The notes beneath the pieces are model-generated. The model was not told the origin of the DNA, ran no database searches, and saw nothing but the letters and a program-made list of their open reading frames with translations. Positions 36,136 to 45,804 of a DNA stretch of 64,000 nucleotides are shown here, in pieces; position 1 is the first letter of the stretch; each line of letters begins with the position of its first letter. The DNA lies in assembly GCA_943908365.1 (NCBI GenBank), contig CALTTH010000003.1:1-64000 (forward strand), in the 5' to 3' direction. Made by a program: the position numbers and the translations under genes. The stretch is from an uncultured Hyphomicrobiales bacterium. GTDB lineage: Bacteria > Pseudomonadota > Alphaproteobacteria > Rhizobiales > Rhizobiaceae.

Positions 36136-36483
36136 CAGTGAGTCTCCAGCAGACGGACGGGAGGTTGATGTAAAGTGAAGGATTTGGGATTGTAAATACG
36201 CAACCTGAAACACGTTAGGCGAGTATTGAGGAGGATTCCGATGATGGCGGGGACGACCAGAATCAGATGTCACACCCGCTGGATGGTCTTCAGTAAGAAC
36301 CAAATGTGCGGCTTCAGACAGGCTTGAAAATGAGGCTCTAAAGTGTCCTGATAGCTGACCGGTTGGTGAGATAGAACCACGTCAAGCTTTGCCCGAGGCG
36401 AGTCTCCATCATGACTCTTCGATGCCGAAAGCCCGAAAAGATAGTCATGATCTCTTAAATAACTGATTTTTATCGAGAATTAT
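36136..36483. other. Intergenic region upstream of the c-heme gene, left of tRNA-Lys
   Basis: No established gene is seen. A possible 28-codon ORF (36241-36327, + strand) has a strong GAGGAGGA site six bases before ATG but a composition unlike a real protein, so it is noted here only. The promoter of the c-heme gene must lie in the left part. Confidence 0.35.
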
Positions 36484-36559
36484 TGGTGAGAGCGCAGGGA
36501 TTCGAACCCTGGACCTACTGATTAAAAGTCAGTTGCTCTACCGGCTGAGCTACGCTCTC
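36484..36559 (-). tRNA. tRNA-Lys (anticodon TTT)
   Basis: On the - strand the sequence folds into a cloverleaf: acceptor GAGAGCG pairs with CGCTCTC, T8-A9 is followed by the D-arm GCTCAGCCGGTAGAGC, the anticodon loop CTTTTAA carries TTT, and the T-loop is GGTTCGAATCC. The 3' CCA is encoded. It lies 184 bases upstream of the ccdA start. Confidence 0.96.
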
Positions 36560-36742
36560 CCAAATGGGGGCGAAGCGCCCCTCGGAAGTGGGCGGAACAT
36601 AGGTAGAGGCACGTTTGCGGTCAACCCAAAAAAACAGGATTACATCATCTTTCCGCGTTTTTTTGCCGCAACCGCAAAAAGGTGATTGGTGGCAAGGGTT
36701 TGGTGGAGCTACAAGGCATCGTGAACCGTCCGGAGTGCAGCA

Positions 36743-37489
36743 TTGACCATCGCCGATATTTCCCTCCTCACAGCGCTTTTCGCCGGTGCTTTGTCGTTCC
36801 TGTCTCCCTGTGTGCTGCCGCTCGTGCCGCCCTATCTTTGCTACATGGCGGGTATCTCGGTCGAGCAGTTCAGGGATGAGCGCTTCGAAGCAAAGCCGCA
36901 GGTTCGCAAGGCGGTGCTTATGGCGGCCCTGTTTTTCACGCTAGGCTTCGCCACGGTCTTCGTGGCGCTCGGTGCCGGTGCGTCCACCATTGGAATGGTG
37001 CTGCGCCAAAATCTCGACATTCTTGCCAAGATCGGCGGTCTGATCATCATCCTGATGGGCCTCAATTTCCTCGGAGTTTTTCGGATTGGCGTCTTCTCCC
37101 GCGAGGCGCGTTTCCAAAGCGGCGGCAAACCCGCCACGCTTTCAGGCGCCTATGTTATGGGACTGGCTTTTGCCTTTGGCTGGACACCTTGCATCGGTCC
37201 GGTACTTGGCGCGATCTTGGGTGTTGCGGCCTCGCGCAACACGGTCGGCGAAGGCGCGATGCTGCTTGCCGTCTACTCTGCGGGTCTTGCCATCCCATTC
37301 TGGATCGCTGCAGCTTTTTCCGGCGGTTTCATGCGCTTTCTCGCTCGTTTCCGCCGCCATCTGGGGCTTGTTGAGAAAGTCATGGGCGTCCTGCTGATCC
37401 TGACCGGTATCGCCTTCATGTCCGGCTTCATCACCCATGTGGCGATCTGGTTTCAGGAGAGCTTTCCAATCCTGATGAAAATCGGCTAG
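36743..37489 (+). CDS. ccdA: Cytochrome c biogenesis protein CcdA
   Basis: The 248-residue membrane protein moves reducing power from cytoplasmic thioredoxin to the periplasm, for heme attachment to apocytochrome c. It has six hydrophobic segments and the two conserved Cys-Pro motifs, SFLSPCVLPLVPP near residue 20 and GWTPCIGPVLG near 150. The start is TTG with GGAG upstream. Its task fits a genome with the c-type cytochromes FixO and FixP. Confidence 0.93.
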   Translation: MTIADISLLTALFAGALSFLSPCVLPLVPPYLCYMAGISVEQFRDERFEAKPQVRKAVLMAALFFTLGFATVFVALGAGASTIGMVLRQNLDILAKIGGLIIILMGLNFLGVFRIGVFSREARFQSGGKPATLSGAYVMGLAFAFGWTPCIGPVLGAILGVAASRNTVGEGAMLLAVYSAGLAIPFWIAAAFSGGFMRFLARFRRHLGLVEKVMGVLLILTGIAFMSGFITHVAIWFQESFPILMKIG

Positions 37490-37524
37490 ACCCTCTTGGA
37501 GACGACGAGCACGGCGAGGGGGCC

Positions 37525-38469
37525 ATGGCTGAAATCGCCGGATTGCTGTTTCCGTTCTTTGGGCTGATCCTGATCGGCTATGTGGCGGCGCGGGTTACGC
37601 GCCAGCCCGCCGAAGCGCTCGGTTGGCTGAACACCTTCATCATTTATGCCGCACTTCCGGCACTGTTCTTCAAGCTCGTTGCTCGCACGCCGGTTGATCA
37701 ATTGGCGCGGATGGATTTTGTGGTGCTGAGTCTAGCCGCCACCTACACGATCTTTCTTTGCCTCTTCCTGATCGGCTACTACGTGCGGCGCAACGGTTTT
37801 GCCGATTGCACAATCCAGAGCTTTGCCGGGGCCTACGGCAACATCGGTTATATGGGGCCAGGGCTGGCGCTGCTGGCGCTCGGCGAGCGCGCTGCCGTTC
37901 CCGTCGCATTGATTGTCTGTCTGGAAAACGCCGCGCATTTCGTTGCCGCACCGGCGCTGATGGCGATTGCTGGCGGCGACAAAAGGTCCCGTCTGACGCT
38001 CGCGGGCGATGTCGCCCGTAAAGTGCTGACGCATCCGTTTATTCTGTCGGTTCTCGTTGGCTTCCTGGCCGCCGTGTTGTCCTGGCAGCCGCCTCAGCCT
38101 GTGCAGCAACTCGTGGATTATCTGGCGCAGTCAGCGGCACCCTGCGCGCTGTTTGCCATGGGCGTGACACTCGCGCTCCGACCCTTGAAGCGTGTGCCGA
38201 TGGAGATCAGTTACATCGTGCCGGCAAAGCTGATCATTCATCCGCTGCTGGCTTATGTCCTGATGTCAGCCTTCGGAAACTTCGATCCAGTCTGGGTATC
38301 GACAGCGGTTCTTCTGGCGGCGCTGCCCACTGCGACAAACGTCTTCGTCATCGGCCAGCACTACCAGGTTTGGCAGGAGCGGGCGTCGGCGACGATCCTC
38401 ATCTCTACTGTGCTTTCCGTCTTTACGGTCACGCTCGTGCTTTATTTTATTCGCGCAACGAGCGTCTAA
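37525..38469 (+). CDS. AEC (auxin efflux carrier-like) family transporter
   Basis: The 314-residue protein has the ten-helix AEC fold with a central crossing motif, FAGAYGNIGYMGPGLALL, and FAMGVTLAL in the second half. Members export small organic acids or auxin-like compounds; the substrate is not known. It starts 35 bases after ccdA. Its last 23 bases overlap the end of the UbiH-like gene on the opposite strand. Confidence 0.87.
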   Translation: MAEIAGLLFPFFGLILIGYVAARVTRQPAEALGWLNTFIIYAALPALFFKLVARTPVDQLARMDFVVLSLAATYTIFLCLFLIGYYVRRNGFADCTIQSFAGAYGNIGYMGPGLALLALGERAAVPVALIVCLENAAHFVAAPALMAIAGGDKRSRLTLAGDVARKVLTHPFILSVLVGFLAAVLSWQPPQPVQQLVDYLAQSAAPCALFAMGVTLALRPLKRVPMEISYIVPAKLIIHPLLAYVLMSAFGNFDPVWVSTAVLLAALPTATNVFVIGQHYQVWQERASATILISTVLSVFTVTLVLYFIRATSV

Positions 38470-39661
38470 GGCTCCCGACGATCAGTGAGGGAAGCGCCTT
38501 GATGCCACGGCCAGGTTCGATGCCCTCGCGCATTACAAGACCACTAAGTGGCCCTACATTGCCGAGAACATGAAGGCCCGCCGCACGGGCCATCTGCATC
38601 GGCAGCATACCGGAGAGGAGCGACCGGTTGAGAAGATCGACACTCAGCGTGCGGCTGAAAACGTCCGCACGGCGACGACGATCAAATGTCGCGCCGGCAT
38701 CTGCCGGGATCGCGCCACCGGTCAATGTGCCGAGCATGTCGGTCAAGACGATGATGTCGCGAAGGCTGAGATTGAGACCCTGCGCGCCGATTGGCGGAAA
38801 GCCGTGCCCCGCCTCGCCAATGAGCGCGACGCGTCCCTTGCCGAAGGCGCGGGCCGTCATGCTGGAAAGCGGCCATGTCTGCACGCCATCTTCGACGGAA
38901 ACCTTGCCGAGCATGGACTGCATGCGTTCCTCTACGCGCGCGCTTAACGCTTCCAGCGGCAAGGCTGCAAGTTCGGCCGCCTGCTCTGGTTTGACGACCC
39001 AGACAAGGCTGGAGCGATCGCCGGGTAGCGGAACCTGGGTGAAGGGTCCGGTCGGCGTATGAAACTCTGTTGAGATGTTGCCATGCGGGCGGGTGTGCGA
39101 GAAATTAAGAACGACGGCAGTCTGCGGATAGGACCAACTGCGAACTCCGATCCCTGCCGCCTCGCGAACCTTGGAATGTCTGCCATCCGCGCCGATGACA
39201 AAGCTGCTCGAAACCGTCTCCCCGTTCGTCAGCATGAGTGAGACCTCATGAGGTCCGACTTCCACAGCATCGACACTCGCATCGACGAGGGTGATGTTGT
39301 TCTCCTGCGCAACAGCTTGCGAAAGAACGCTGAGCAGTGCGCTATTCGGCATATTCCACCCAAAGGCGGCAAGCCCGATCTCCGACGAGCGGAAGGCGAC
39401 CGTCGGCGCGCGTAGCAAACGGTCCGTGCCATCGATGATCTGCATCGTAGAGAGCCGCGCAGCGGATGGTTCGATTTTGGACCAAACGCCAAGCCGATCG
39501 AGAAAGCGGATGGACTGATCCATCAGAGCCGTCGTGCGGCGATCGGTCCTGTCGGTTTGGGGCGCTATGAGCGCGACGTTCCGGCCAGCGCGTGCAATGG
39601 CAAGAGCTGCGATTTGTCCTGCAAGTCCAGCGCCGACAACGGCAACTTCGAAGTTCTTCAT
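38447..39661 (-). CDS. UbiH/COQ6-type FAD-dependent monooxygenase
   Basis: The 404-residue flavoprotein has a dinucleotide motif VVGAGLAGQIAALAIARAG at the N-terminus, the SFVIGADGRHSKVREAAGI motif and the second FAD motif VALIGEAGHGFPPIGAQGLN. This is the pattern of the aromatic-ring hydroxylases of ubiquinone synthesis, which use NAD(P)H and oxygen. Which ring position it hydroxylates is unknown. The ATG at 39661 is preceded by CAGGA. The gene overlaps the AEC carrier by 23 bases at the 3' end. Confidence 0.88.
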   Translation of the reverse strand: MKNFEVAVVGAGLAGQIAALAIARAGRNVALIAPQTDRTDRRTTALMDQSIRFLDRLGVWSKIEPSAARLSTMQIIDGTDRLLRAPTVAFRSSEIGLAAFGWNMPNSALLSVLSQAVAQENNITLVDASVDAVEVGPHEVSLMLTNGETVSSSFVIGADGRHSKVREAAGIGVRSWSYPQTAVVLNFSHTRPHGNISTEFHTPTGPFTQVPLPGDRSSLVWVVKPEQAAELAALPLEALSARVEERMQSMLGKVSVEDGVQTWPLSSMTARAFGKGRVALIGEAGHGFPPIGAQGLNLSLRDIIVLTDMLGTLTGGAIPADAGATFDRRRRADVFSRTLSVDLLNRSLLSGMLPMQMARAAGLHVLGNVGPLSGLVMREGIEPGRGIKALPSLIVGSLRRSLRE

Positions 39662-39868
39662 CGTCCTGTTCCATTCCTGCAGTCGAGGCTCAACACATAG
39701 TGGCTTTGCGCCGTCGAATCCAGAAGCCATCTGGTCAGAGATCGCCATATCGGCGCAACCGGATGCTGATTAAGTTCGAGGATAAGCATTCCCGCATGGT
39801 TGCAAAGAGCGGTGAATGGTCGCATATCGGATAAAGAGAACGAATAAGAGCGGGGCCGTTACGCTGTC

Positions 39869-40600
39869 ATGAAGATCTTCAACTACAGACGCGTACCCTA
39901 TGCCGAAATCCGGGCGTTCTCCGTTCACATCCTCACAGCCTCAGGTTCCTTTCTTGCATTTCTTGGTGTCGTTGCCGCTGCTGAACATCGTTTTGTCGAT
40001 ATGTTCTGGTGGCTCGGCCTCGCGCTTCTCGTCGATGGCATCGACGGGCCAATCGCCCGCAAGGTTCAGGTCAAGGAAGTCTTGCCCAACTGGTCCGGTG
40101 ATACGCTGGATAACATTATCGATTACGTCACCTATGTGCTGCTTCCTGCCTTTGCTCTCTATCAGAGTGGCATGATCGGGGAGCCCTGGTCCTTCGTCGC
40201 CGCCGGCATGATCGTGGTCTCCAGTGCGATCTATTACGCCGATATGGGCATGAAAACCGATGAGTACTTCTTTTCGGGCTTCCCGGTCGTCTGGAACATG
40301 GTGGTGTTCACGCTCTTCGTCATCGATGCCAGCGCCACCACGGCCATGATCATCGTGACGGTGTCGGTGATTCTGACGTTCCTGCCGATCAACTTCCTGC
40401 ATCCCGTTAGGGTCAAGCGGCTCCGGTGGCTGAACATGGCTGTCTTCCTGCTCTGGTGCGTGCTGAGCGGATACTCGCTTCTGTTGCATTTTCAGTCGCC
40501 TGACTGGCTTATTGCCGGGGTCGTCATAACGGGCATTTACCTCTATTGCATCGGCGGTATCATGCAGTTTGCTCCCTCCCTCGGGGCGAAAACCCGCTGA
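39869..40600 (+). CDS. pcs: Phosphatidylcholine synthase
   Basis: The 243-residue membrane enzyme condenses CDP-diacylglycerol with choline to phosphatidylcholine, a path typical of rhizobia and agrobacteria that need choline from the host or soil. The modified CDP-alcohol phosphotransferase motif is LVDGIDGPIARKVQ followed by GDTLDNIIDYVTY. About eight hydrophobic segments follow. It is divergent from the UbiH-like gene, with 207 bases between the starts. Confidence 0.93.
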   Translation: MKIFNYRRVPYAEIRAFSVHILTASGSFLAFLGVVAAAEHRFVDMFWWLGLALLVDGIDGPIARKVQVKEVLPNWSGDTLDNIIDYVTYVLLPAFALYQSGMIGEPWSFVAAGMIVVSSAIYYADMGMKTDEYFFSGFPVVWNMVVFTLFVIDASATTAMIIVTVSVILTFLPINFLHPVRVKRLRWLNMAVFLLWCVLSGYSLLLHFQSPDWLIAGVVITGIYLYCIGGIMQFAPSLGAKTR

Positions 40601-40766
40601 GAAAAACAGTGGTTCAAAAGCATGTTTGGATCGTTGTTTTTCAGTTGTACAGCGTCACAAAAAAGGATTTAGTACGCATAAAGAGCAGTGCTCAATTTTA
40701 GTGCAAGGGTGTCGATCCGCTCGTTAAGCCTCATAGAAGTGCGGCGATCGGTGAAAAGGGGAACAG

Positions 40767-42356
40767 GTGACGGAAACGGTTGCGTCTGGGGCTTTGCCCC
40801 TCTTGTCCGTGCGCCAGCTGACCAAGCTGTTTGGAACATTCGCCGCATGCAATGCGATCGATCTCGATATTGCACCTGGCGAGATTCACGCTCTTCTCGG
40901 TGAGAACGGTGCCGGAAAATCCACCCTCGTCAAAATGCTCTTTGGCGTGCTGGAACCCTCCAGCGGTGAGATCGTCTGGAACGGAAATTCTGTGCGGATC
41001 GGTTCGCCGCGAGAAGCCCGCAAGCTGGGCATCGGCATGGTATTCCAGCATTTCTCCCTTTTCGAGGCGCTGACCGTCGCTGAAAACATTGCACTCTCGC
41101 TCGATCCCAAGATTTCTCTGAAGGAAATTGCGCGGGAAGCTGAAACACTCTCCAAGGCCTACGGCCTGCCGCTCGACCCTTACGCCCACGTTGCCGATCT
41201 TTCGGTGGGCGAGCGCCAGCGCATCGAGATCGTTCGCGCTCTTTTGCAGAACCCAAAGCTTATCATTCTGGATGAACCGACCTCCGTGCTGACGCCGCAG
41301 GAAGCGGACCGCCTGTTCGAAACGCTGGAGAAGCTGAAAGCAGAGGGCCGGTCGGTGCTTTATATCAGCCATCGTCTGGAAGAGGTGCAGCGCATCTGCG
41401 ATCGCGCCACTGTGTTGCGCCACGGCAAAGTGACTGGGGCCTGCGACCCGCGCCAGGAAACGCCCGCCTCTCTGGCGCGCATGATGGTCGGTTCCGATGT
41501 CGCTGGCATTCAGCGCGACGACGAATGCACCATCGGTGACGTGGCCGTTGAAATCATCGGCCTTTCTGTTCCGGCACGCACGCCCTTTGCTGTGTCGCTC
41601 AAGAATATCGCCATGAAGGTGCGCGCAGGCGAGGTTCTGACCATCGCAGGTATTGCAGGCAACGGGCAGGGCGAGTTGTTCGATGCGCTGTCCGGTGAAT
41701 ATCCCGTCTCGAAGGACGACGCGATCTTCCTGCGCGGCAAGCCCGTCGGTCACATGGGCATCAATGGCCGCCGGTTGCTAGGGGCAGGCTTCGTCCCGGA
41801 AGAGCGCCATGGCCATGCAGCCGTGCCGAGTATGAGCCTCTCTGATAATCTTCTCCTGGCGCGCTGTCGATCCGACAAGAAGGCATTCTTAAGCGGCGGT
41901 TTCCTGAAAGTCGTCCGTCATTCGGTGATCAAGAACGCCGCCAAACGCATCTCCGAACACATGGATGTGCGCAAGAGCGGCGAAGACCCGCTCGCCGGTT
42001 CGCTCTCCGGCGGCAATCTTCAGAAATTCATCGTCGGTCGGGAGCTCGATCGACAGCCATCGGTTCTCGTCGTCAATCAGCCGACATGGGGCGTGGATGC
42101 GGGGGCGGCAAGCCGTATTCGCCAGGCACTCGTGGACATGGCGAAGGCCGGATCGGCGGTCATCGTGATCAGCCAGGATCTCGACGAGATCTTCGAGGTT
42201 GCGTCAAGCATTGCCGTTATTTCCGACGGTCAACTGTCCAGCGCCTATCCGGCAAAGGAGATGACGCGTGAGAAGATCGGCCTGTTAATGGGTGGCGTTC
42301 ACGCAGGAAGCACAGGGCAGGCAGGGCATACGGAGCAGGTCGTTCATGCGCATTGA
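40767..42356 (+). CDS. ABC transporter ATP-binding protein, BMP-type nucleoside/sugar system
   Basis: The 529-residue protein has two fused ABC domains. The first has Walker A GENGAGKSTLVK near residue 48, signature LSVGERQRIEIVRALL and Walker B LIILDEPTS. The second has a degenerate P-loop (GIAGNGQGELFD) and signature LSGGNLQKFIVGREL with VLVVNQPTWGVD, as in RbsA-like and BMP-family transporters. The start is GTG after AAGGGGA. It overlaps the first permease gene by 11 bases, so the four genes (40767-45465) are one operon for nucleoside or similar ligand uptake. Confidence 0.93.
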   Translation: MTETVASGALPLLSVRQLTKLFGTFAACNAIDLDIAPGEIHALLGENGAGKSTLVKMLFGVLEPSSGEIVWNGNSVRIGSPREARKLGIGMVFQHFSLFEALTVAENIALSLDPKISLKEIAREAETLSKAYGLPLDPYAHVADLSVGERQRIEIVRALLQNPKLIILDEPTSVLTPQEADRLFETLEKLKAEGRSVLYISHRLEEVQRICDRATVLRHGKVTGACDPRQETPASLARMMVGSDVAGIQRDDECTIGDVAVEIIGLSVPARTPFAVSLKNIAMKVRAGEVLTIAGIAGNGQGELFDALSGEYPVSKDDAIFLRGKPVGHMGINGRRLLGAGFVPEERHGHAAVPSMSLSDNLLLARCRSDKKAFLSGGFLKVVRHSVIKNAAKRISEHMDVRKSGEDPLAGSLSGGNLQKFIVGRELDRQPSVLVVNQPTWGVDAGAASRIRQALVDMAKAGSAVIVISQDLDEIFEVASSIAVISDGQLSSAYPAKEMTREKIGLLMGGVHAGSTGQAGHTEQVVHAH

Positions 42357-43434
42357 ACTGGAAAAACGCGCAGGGGTCTCCAAGCTCTTTGCCATTCTCT
42401 CGCCGCTCCTGGCTCTGGTGCTAACGCTTATCGTCGGTGCCATCATCTTCGCAGCGCTTGGCAAAGAGCCCATCGGCGCGCTCTACAGCTTCTTCATCGA
42501 GCCGTTGCTGGAAGTCTGGTCCTTGCATGAACTCGCGGTCAAGGCAGCGCCGCTGATCCTGATCGCGGTCGGGCTTGCCATTTGTTATCGGTCGAACAAC
42601 TGGAATATCGGCGCGGAAGGTCAGTTCACCATCGGCGCAATCACCGGCTCCATCCTGCCTGTGCTGAACCCCGATTGGCAGTCGCCGATGATCCTGCCGC
42701 TGATGCTTGTCATGGGGGCCGCAGGCGGCGCGCTTTACGCAGGTATTCCAGCGCTTTTGAAGACGCGGTTCAACACCAATGAGATCCTGACCAGCCTCAT
42801 GCTGGTCTATGTCGCGCAGCTCTTTCTCGACTGGCTGGTGCGCGGCGCCTGGCGCGATCCGCAGGGCTACAACTTCCCGCAGACCAAGCCTTTCAACGAA
42901 AGCGCCGTCTTGCCTGAGCTACTGGATTCGGGGCGTGCCCATTGGGGCGTCGTCTTCGCGCTCGTCGCCGCCGTCGCGCTCTGGTTCATGATGCGCTACA
43001 TGCTGAAGGGCTTCGAGGTGACCGTGCTCGGCCAATCGGCGCGGGCAGGGCGCTTTGCCGGTTTTTCCTCTCGCGGGATGGTGTGGTTTTCGCTGCTTCT
43101 GTCCGGCGCACTGGCAGGCCTTGCCGGAATTTCGGAAGTTTCCGGCTCCATCGGCCATTTGCAGCCCTCGATTTCGCCGGGCTACGGCTTCACCGCCATC
43201 ATTGTTGCCTTTCTCGGCAGACTGAACCCACTCGGCATCATTGCCTCAGGGCTGGTTCTCTCGCTGACTTATCTTGGCGGTGAGGCGGTGCAGATGTCGC
43301 TGCAGATTTCAGACAAGGTCGTGCGGGTCTTCCAGGGACTGCTGCTCTTCTTCGTTCTGTCTTGCGATACGCTGATCCTCTACAAAATCCGCATCCGCTG
43401 GTCGCGCAGCGCTGCCCGTGAAGGAGCCGCATGA
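42346..43434 (+). CDS. ABC transporter permease 1 (BMP-type system)
   Basis: The 362-residue inner-membrane permease has 8-10 hydrophobic helices and the branched-chain/ribose permease signature (RSNNWNIGAEGQFTIGAI, then FAGFSSRGMVWFSLLLSG). I chose the ATG at 42346, which overlaps the end of the ATPase gene, with GGAGCAGG upstream; an upstream ATG would extend into that gene. It overlaps the second permease as ATGA. Confidence 0.92.
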   Translation: MRIELEKRAGVSKLFAILSPLLALVLTLIVGAIIFAALGKEPIGALYSFFIEPLLEVWSLHELAVKAAPLILIAVGLAICYRSNNWNIGAEGQFTIGAITGSILPVLNPDWQSPMILPLMLVMGAAGGALYAGIPALLKTRFNTNEILTSLMLVYVAQLFLDWLVRGAWRDPQGYNFPQTKPFNESAVLPELLDSGRAHWGVVFALVAAVALWFMMRYMLKGFEVTVLGQSARAGRFAGFSSRGMVWFSLLLSGALAGLAGISEVSGSIGHLQPSISPGYGFTAIIVAFLGRLNPLGIIASGLVLSLTYLGGEAVQMSLQISDKVVRVFQGLLLFFVLSCDTLILYKIRIRWSRSAAREGAA

Positions 43435-44354
43435 TGGATATGTTTCAGGCGATCCTTCTCACCGTCATTACCGCTGCAACGCCGCTGGTCATCGCTGCGC
43501 TTGGTGAACTCGTCACCGAGCGCGCCGGCGTCCTCAACCTCGGTGTCGAAGGCATGATCGTCATTGGTGCGGTCTGCGCCTTCGCCGCCGCACATCTGAG
43601 TGGTTCGCCCTATATCGGCATTCTCGCCGGGATCGCGGCGGGTGCGCTGTTCTCGCTGCTCTTCGGTTTCCTGACGCTCACGCTGGTCACCAACCAGGTG
43701 GCGACCGGTCTAGCGCTCACCATTCTAGGTCTTGGCGTCTCCGGCATGTTGGGAGAAAGCTTCGTCGGCGTTCCCGGCGTCAAGCTGCCGAACATCGTTT
43801 TTCCCGTGCTTTCGGATATTCCGTTTATCGGGCCGATTCTCTTCCGCCAGGATCTGATCTTCTACATCTCGATTGCGCTCGTCTTTGGTATCAGCTGGTT
43901 CCTGTTCAAAAGCCGCACCGGGCTAAAAATCCGCGCGATCGGTGACAGCCATTCGTCAGCCCATGCGCTAGGCATCAACGTCATCCGCACGCGCTATTTC
44001 GCTGTGATGTTTGGCGGCGCCTGTGCGGGTCTTGCGGGCGCGCAACTCTCGCTGGTCTACACGCCGCAATGGGTGGAAAACATGTCTGCCGGTCGTGGCT
44101 GGATTGCGCTGGCACTCGTCGTCTTCGCATCCTGGCGGCCATGGCGGGTGCTGGCGGGCGGCTATCTCTTCGGCGCAGTGACGATCGGCCAGTTGCATGC
44201 GCAGGCCTTCGGCATTGGTGTGCCATCACAGCTACTTTCAGCGCTTCCTTATGTAGCAACTATTGTGGTGTTGATTATCATCTCCCATAATCGGCGCACG
44301 ACGCTGATCAATACACCGGCATCGCTCGGCAAACCTTTCGTGCCGGATCGCTAA
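43431..44354 (+). CDS. ABC transporter permease 2 (BMP-type system)
   Basis: The 307-residue membrane protein has the second-permease signature TERAGVLNLGVEGMIVIGAV and KIRAIGDSHSSAHALGI, typical of the YufQ/NupC-like partner. Its ATG overlaps the stop of permease 1. It precedes the binding-protein gene by 37 bases. Confidence 0.92.
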   Translation: MMDMFQAILLTVITAATPLVIAALGELVTERAGVLNLGVEGMIVIGAVCAFAAAHLSGSPYIGILAGIAAGALFSLLFGFLTLTLVTNQVATGLALTILGLGVSGMLGESFVGVPGVKLPNIVFPVLSDIPFIGPILFRQDLIFYISIALVFGISWFLFKSRTGLKIRAIGDSHSSAHALGINVIRTRYFAVMFGGACAGLAGAQLSLVYTPQWVENMSAGRGWIALALVVFASWRPWRVLAGGYLFGAVTIGQLHAQAFGIGVPSQLLSALPYVATIVVLIIISHNRRTTLINTPASLGKPFVPDR

Positions 44355-44391
44355 AAATCCAAAAGTCATGCCTAACCAAGCAGGGGTAAAA

Positions 44392-45465
44392 ATGAAAAGA
44401 CTCATCATCGCATTGGCCGCGTCCGCTGCGGCCATCATCGGCGTCGTTCCCGTAGCGCAAGCTGCCGACGCCAAGAAAGTCTGCTTCGTCTATGTCGGTA
44501 CGCGTACGGATGGCGGTTGGACGCAGGCGCATGATATCGGCCGTCAGGAATTGCAGAAGCATTTCGGCGACAAGATCGAGACGCCGTTCCTGGAAAGCGT
44601 CCCGGAAGGCCCTGATGCCGAACGCGCCATCGAGCGCATGGCCCGTTCCGGCTGCGACCTGATCTTCACCACGTCGTTTGGCTTCATGGATGCCACGGTC
44701 AAGGTCGCGCAGAAGTTCCCCAAGGTGAAGTTCGAACACGCAACCGGTTTCAAGACGGCGGCAAACCTTGCGACCTATAACTCTCGTTTCTACGAAGGCC
44801 GTTACATTCAGGGCCAGATCGCTGCGAAGATGTCGCAGAAGGGTGTGGCCGGCTACATCGCTTCCTTCCCGATCCCGGAAGTCGTGATGGGCATCGACGC
44901 CTTCCTGCTCGGCGCACGTTCCGTCAATCCGGACTTCAAGGTCAAGGTTGTCTGGGCCAACACCTGGTTCGACCCCGGCAAGGAAGCCGATGCGGCCAAG
45001 GCTCTGATCGACCAGGGCGTCGATATCCTGACGCAGCACACCGACACAACGGCACCTATGCAGGTTGCTGCAGAGCGCGGTATCAAGGCATTCGGCCAGG
45101 CTTCAGACATGATCAAGGCTGGTCCTAACACACAGCTGACCGCGATCGTCGACACCTGGGGCGCCTATTACATCAAGCGCACACAGGCGCTTCTTGATGG
45201 CACCTGGAAGTCGGAGTCGGTTTGGGATGGTCTGAAAGACGGCATCCTGACGATGGCGCCCTACACCAACATGCCGGACGACGTGAAGAAGATGGCTGAA
45301 GACACCGAGGCGAAGATCAAGTCCGGCGAGCTTCACCCCTTCACCGGTCCTGTGAAGAAGCAGGATGGAACGGAGTGGCTTAAGGCTGGCGAGAAGGCTG
45401 AAGACGGCGTTCTGCTCGGTCTTAACTTCTACGTGCAAGGCGTAGACGACAAGCTTCCGCAATAA
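44392..45465 (+). CDS. BMP-family substrate-binding lipoprotein-like protein
   Basis: The 357-residue product has a signal peptide (IIALAASAAAIIGVVPVAQAADA) and the Med/BMP family motifs KVCFVYVGTRTDGGWTQAHDIG, CDLIFTTSFGFMD, GYIASFPIPEVVMGID and DILTQHTDTTAPMQ. BMP proteins bind purine nucleosides. No lipobox Cys is visible after the signal, so it is probably a soluble periplasmic protein. The ATG at 44392 follows AGGGG; an in-frame ATG at 44368 would add eight residues. It is the last gene of the transporter operon and is followed by a terminator. Confidence 0.93.
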   Translation: MKRLIIALAASAAAIIGVVPVAQAADAKKVCFVYVGTRTDGGWTQAHDIGRQELQKHFGDKIETPFLESVPEGPDAERAIERMARSGCDLIFTTSFGFMDATVKVAQKFPKVKFEHATGFKTAANLATYNSRFYEGRYIQGQIAAKMSQKGVAGYIASFPIPEVVMGIDAFLLGARSVNPDFKVKVVWANTWFDPGKEADAAKALIDQGVDILTQHTDTTAPMQVAAERGIKAFGQASDMIKAGPNTQLTAIVDTWGAYYIKRTQALLDGTWKSESVWDGLKDGILTMAPYTNMPDDVKKMAEDTEAKIKSGELHPFTGPVKKQDGTEWLKAGEKAEDGVLLGLNFYVQGVDDKLPQ

Positions 45466-45483
45466 GTCGAGAATTTTACACGA

Positions 45484-45519
45484 GAAAGGGCGCGCAATCC
45501 GTTTTGCGCGCCCTTTCTT
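45484..45519 (+). terminator. Terminator of the BMP transporter operon
   Basis: GAAAGGGCGCGCAA (45484) pairs with TTGCGCGCCCTTTC (45504) around a short loop, followed by TT, 19 bases after the stop. Confidence 0.85.
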
Positions 45520-45557
45520 ATTGCGGCGCAATCCTCGAAGCTCATGCCGAAAAAGCA

Positions 45558-45587
45558 AAAAGCCCGCCGATGGAGCGACGGGCTTTT
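45558..45587 (-). terminator. Terminator for the small membrane protein gene
   Basis: On the - strand AAAAGCCCG pairs with CGGGCTTTT, 50 bases after the stop of the 55-residue gene, and a T-run completes it. Confidence 0.75.
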
Positions 45588-45636
45588 CCAAGTCTTGACC
45601 GCGCATATGGATGCAGCGGATCGGACAAAATCGTTA

Positions 45637-45804
45637 TCAGAAGACTGCGAGATACTTCAGCAGCGAGATAATACCGATGATGATCACGATGACCTGAGCG
45701 ATCTGCTTTGCACTGCCGCCAACCGGCAGGCGAGCGATAAGCCACAGCACCAGTACGATGACCAGAAAGGTGATCAGAATGCTGACTAGCGTCGAGGTAA
45801 CCAT
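45637..45804 (-). CDS. Small two-helix membrane protein (55 residues)
   Basis: The product is almost wholly hydrophobic: one helix (VSILITFLVIVLVLWLIA), a short LPVGGSAKQ turn, and a second helix (VIVIIIGIISLLKYLAV). AGGAG lies nine bases before the ATG, and a terminator follows. It resembles small membrane proteins of the kind named after Thivi_2564, though that match is from memory. The function is unknown. Confidence 0.78.
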   Translation of the reverse strand: MVTSTLVSILITFLVIVLVLWLIARLPVGGSAKQIAQVIVIIIGIISLLKYLAVF

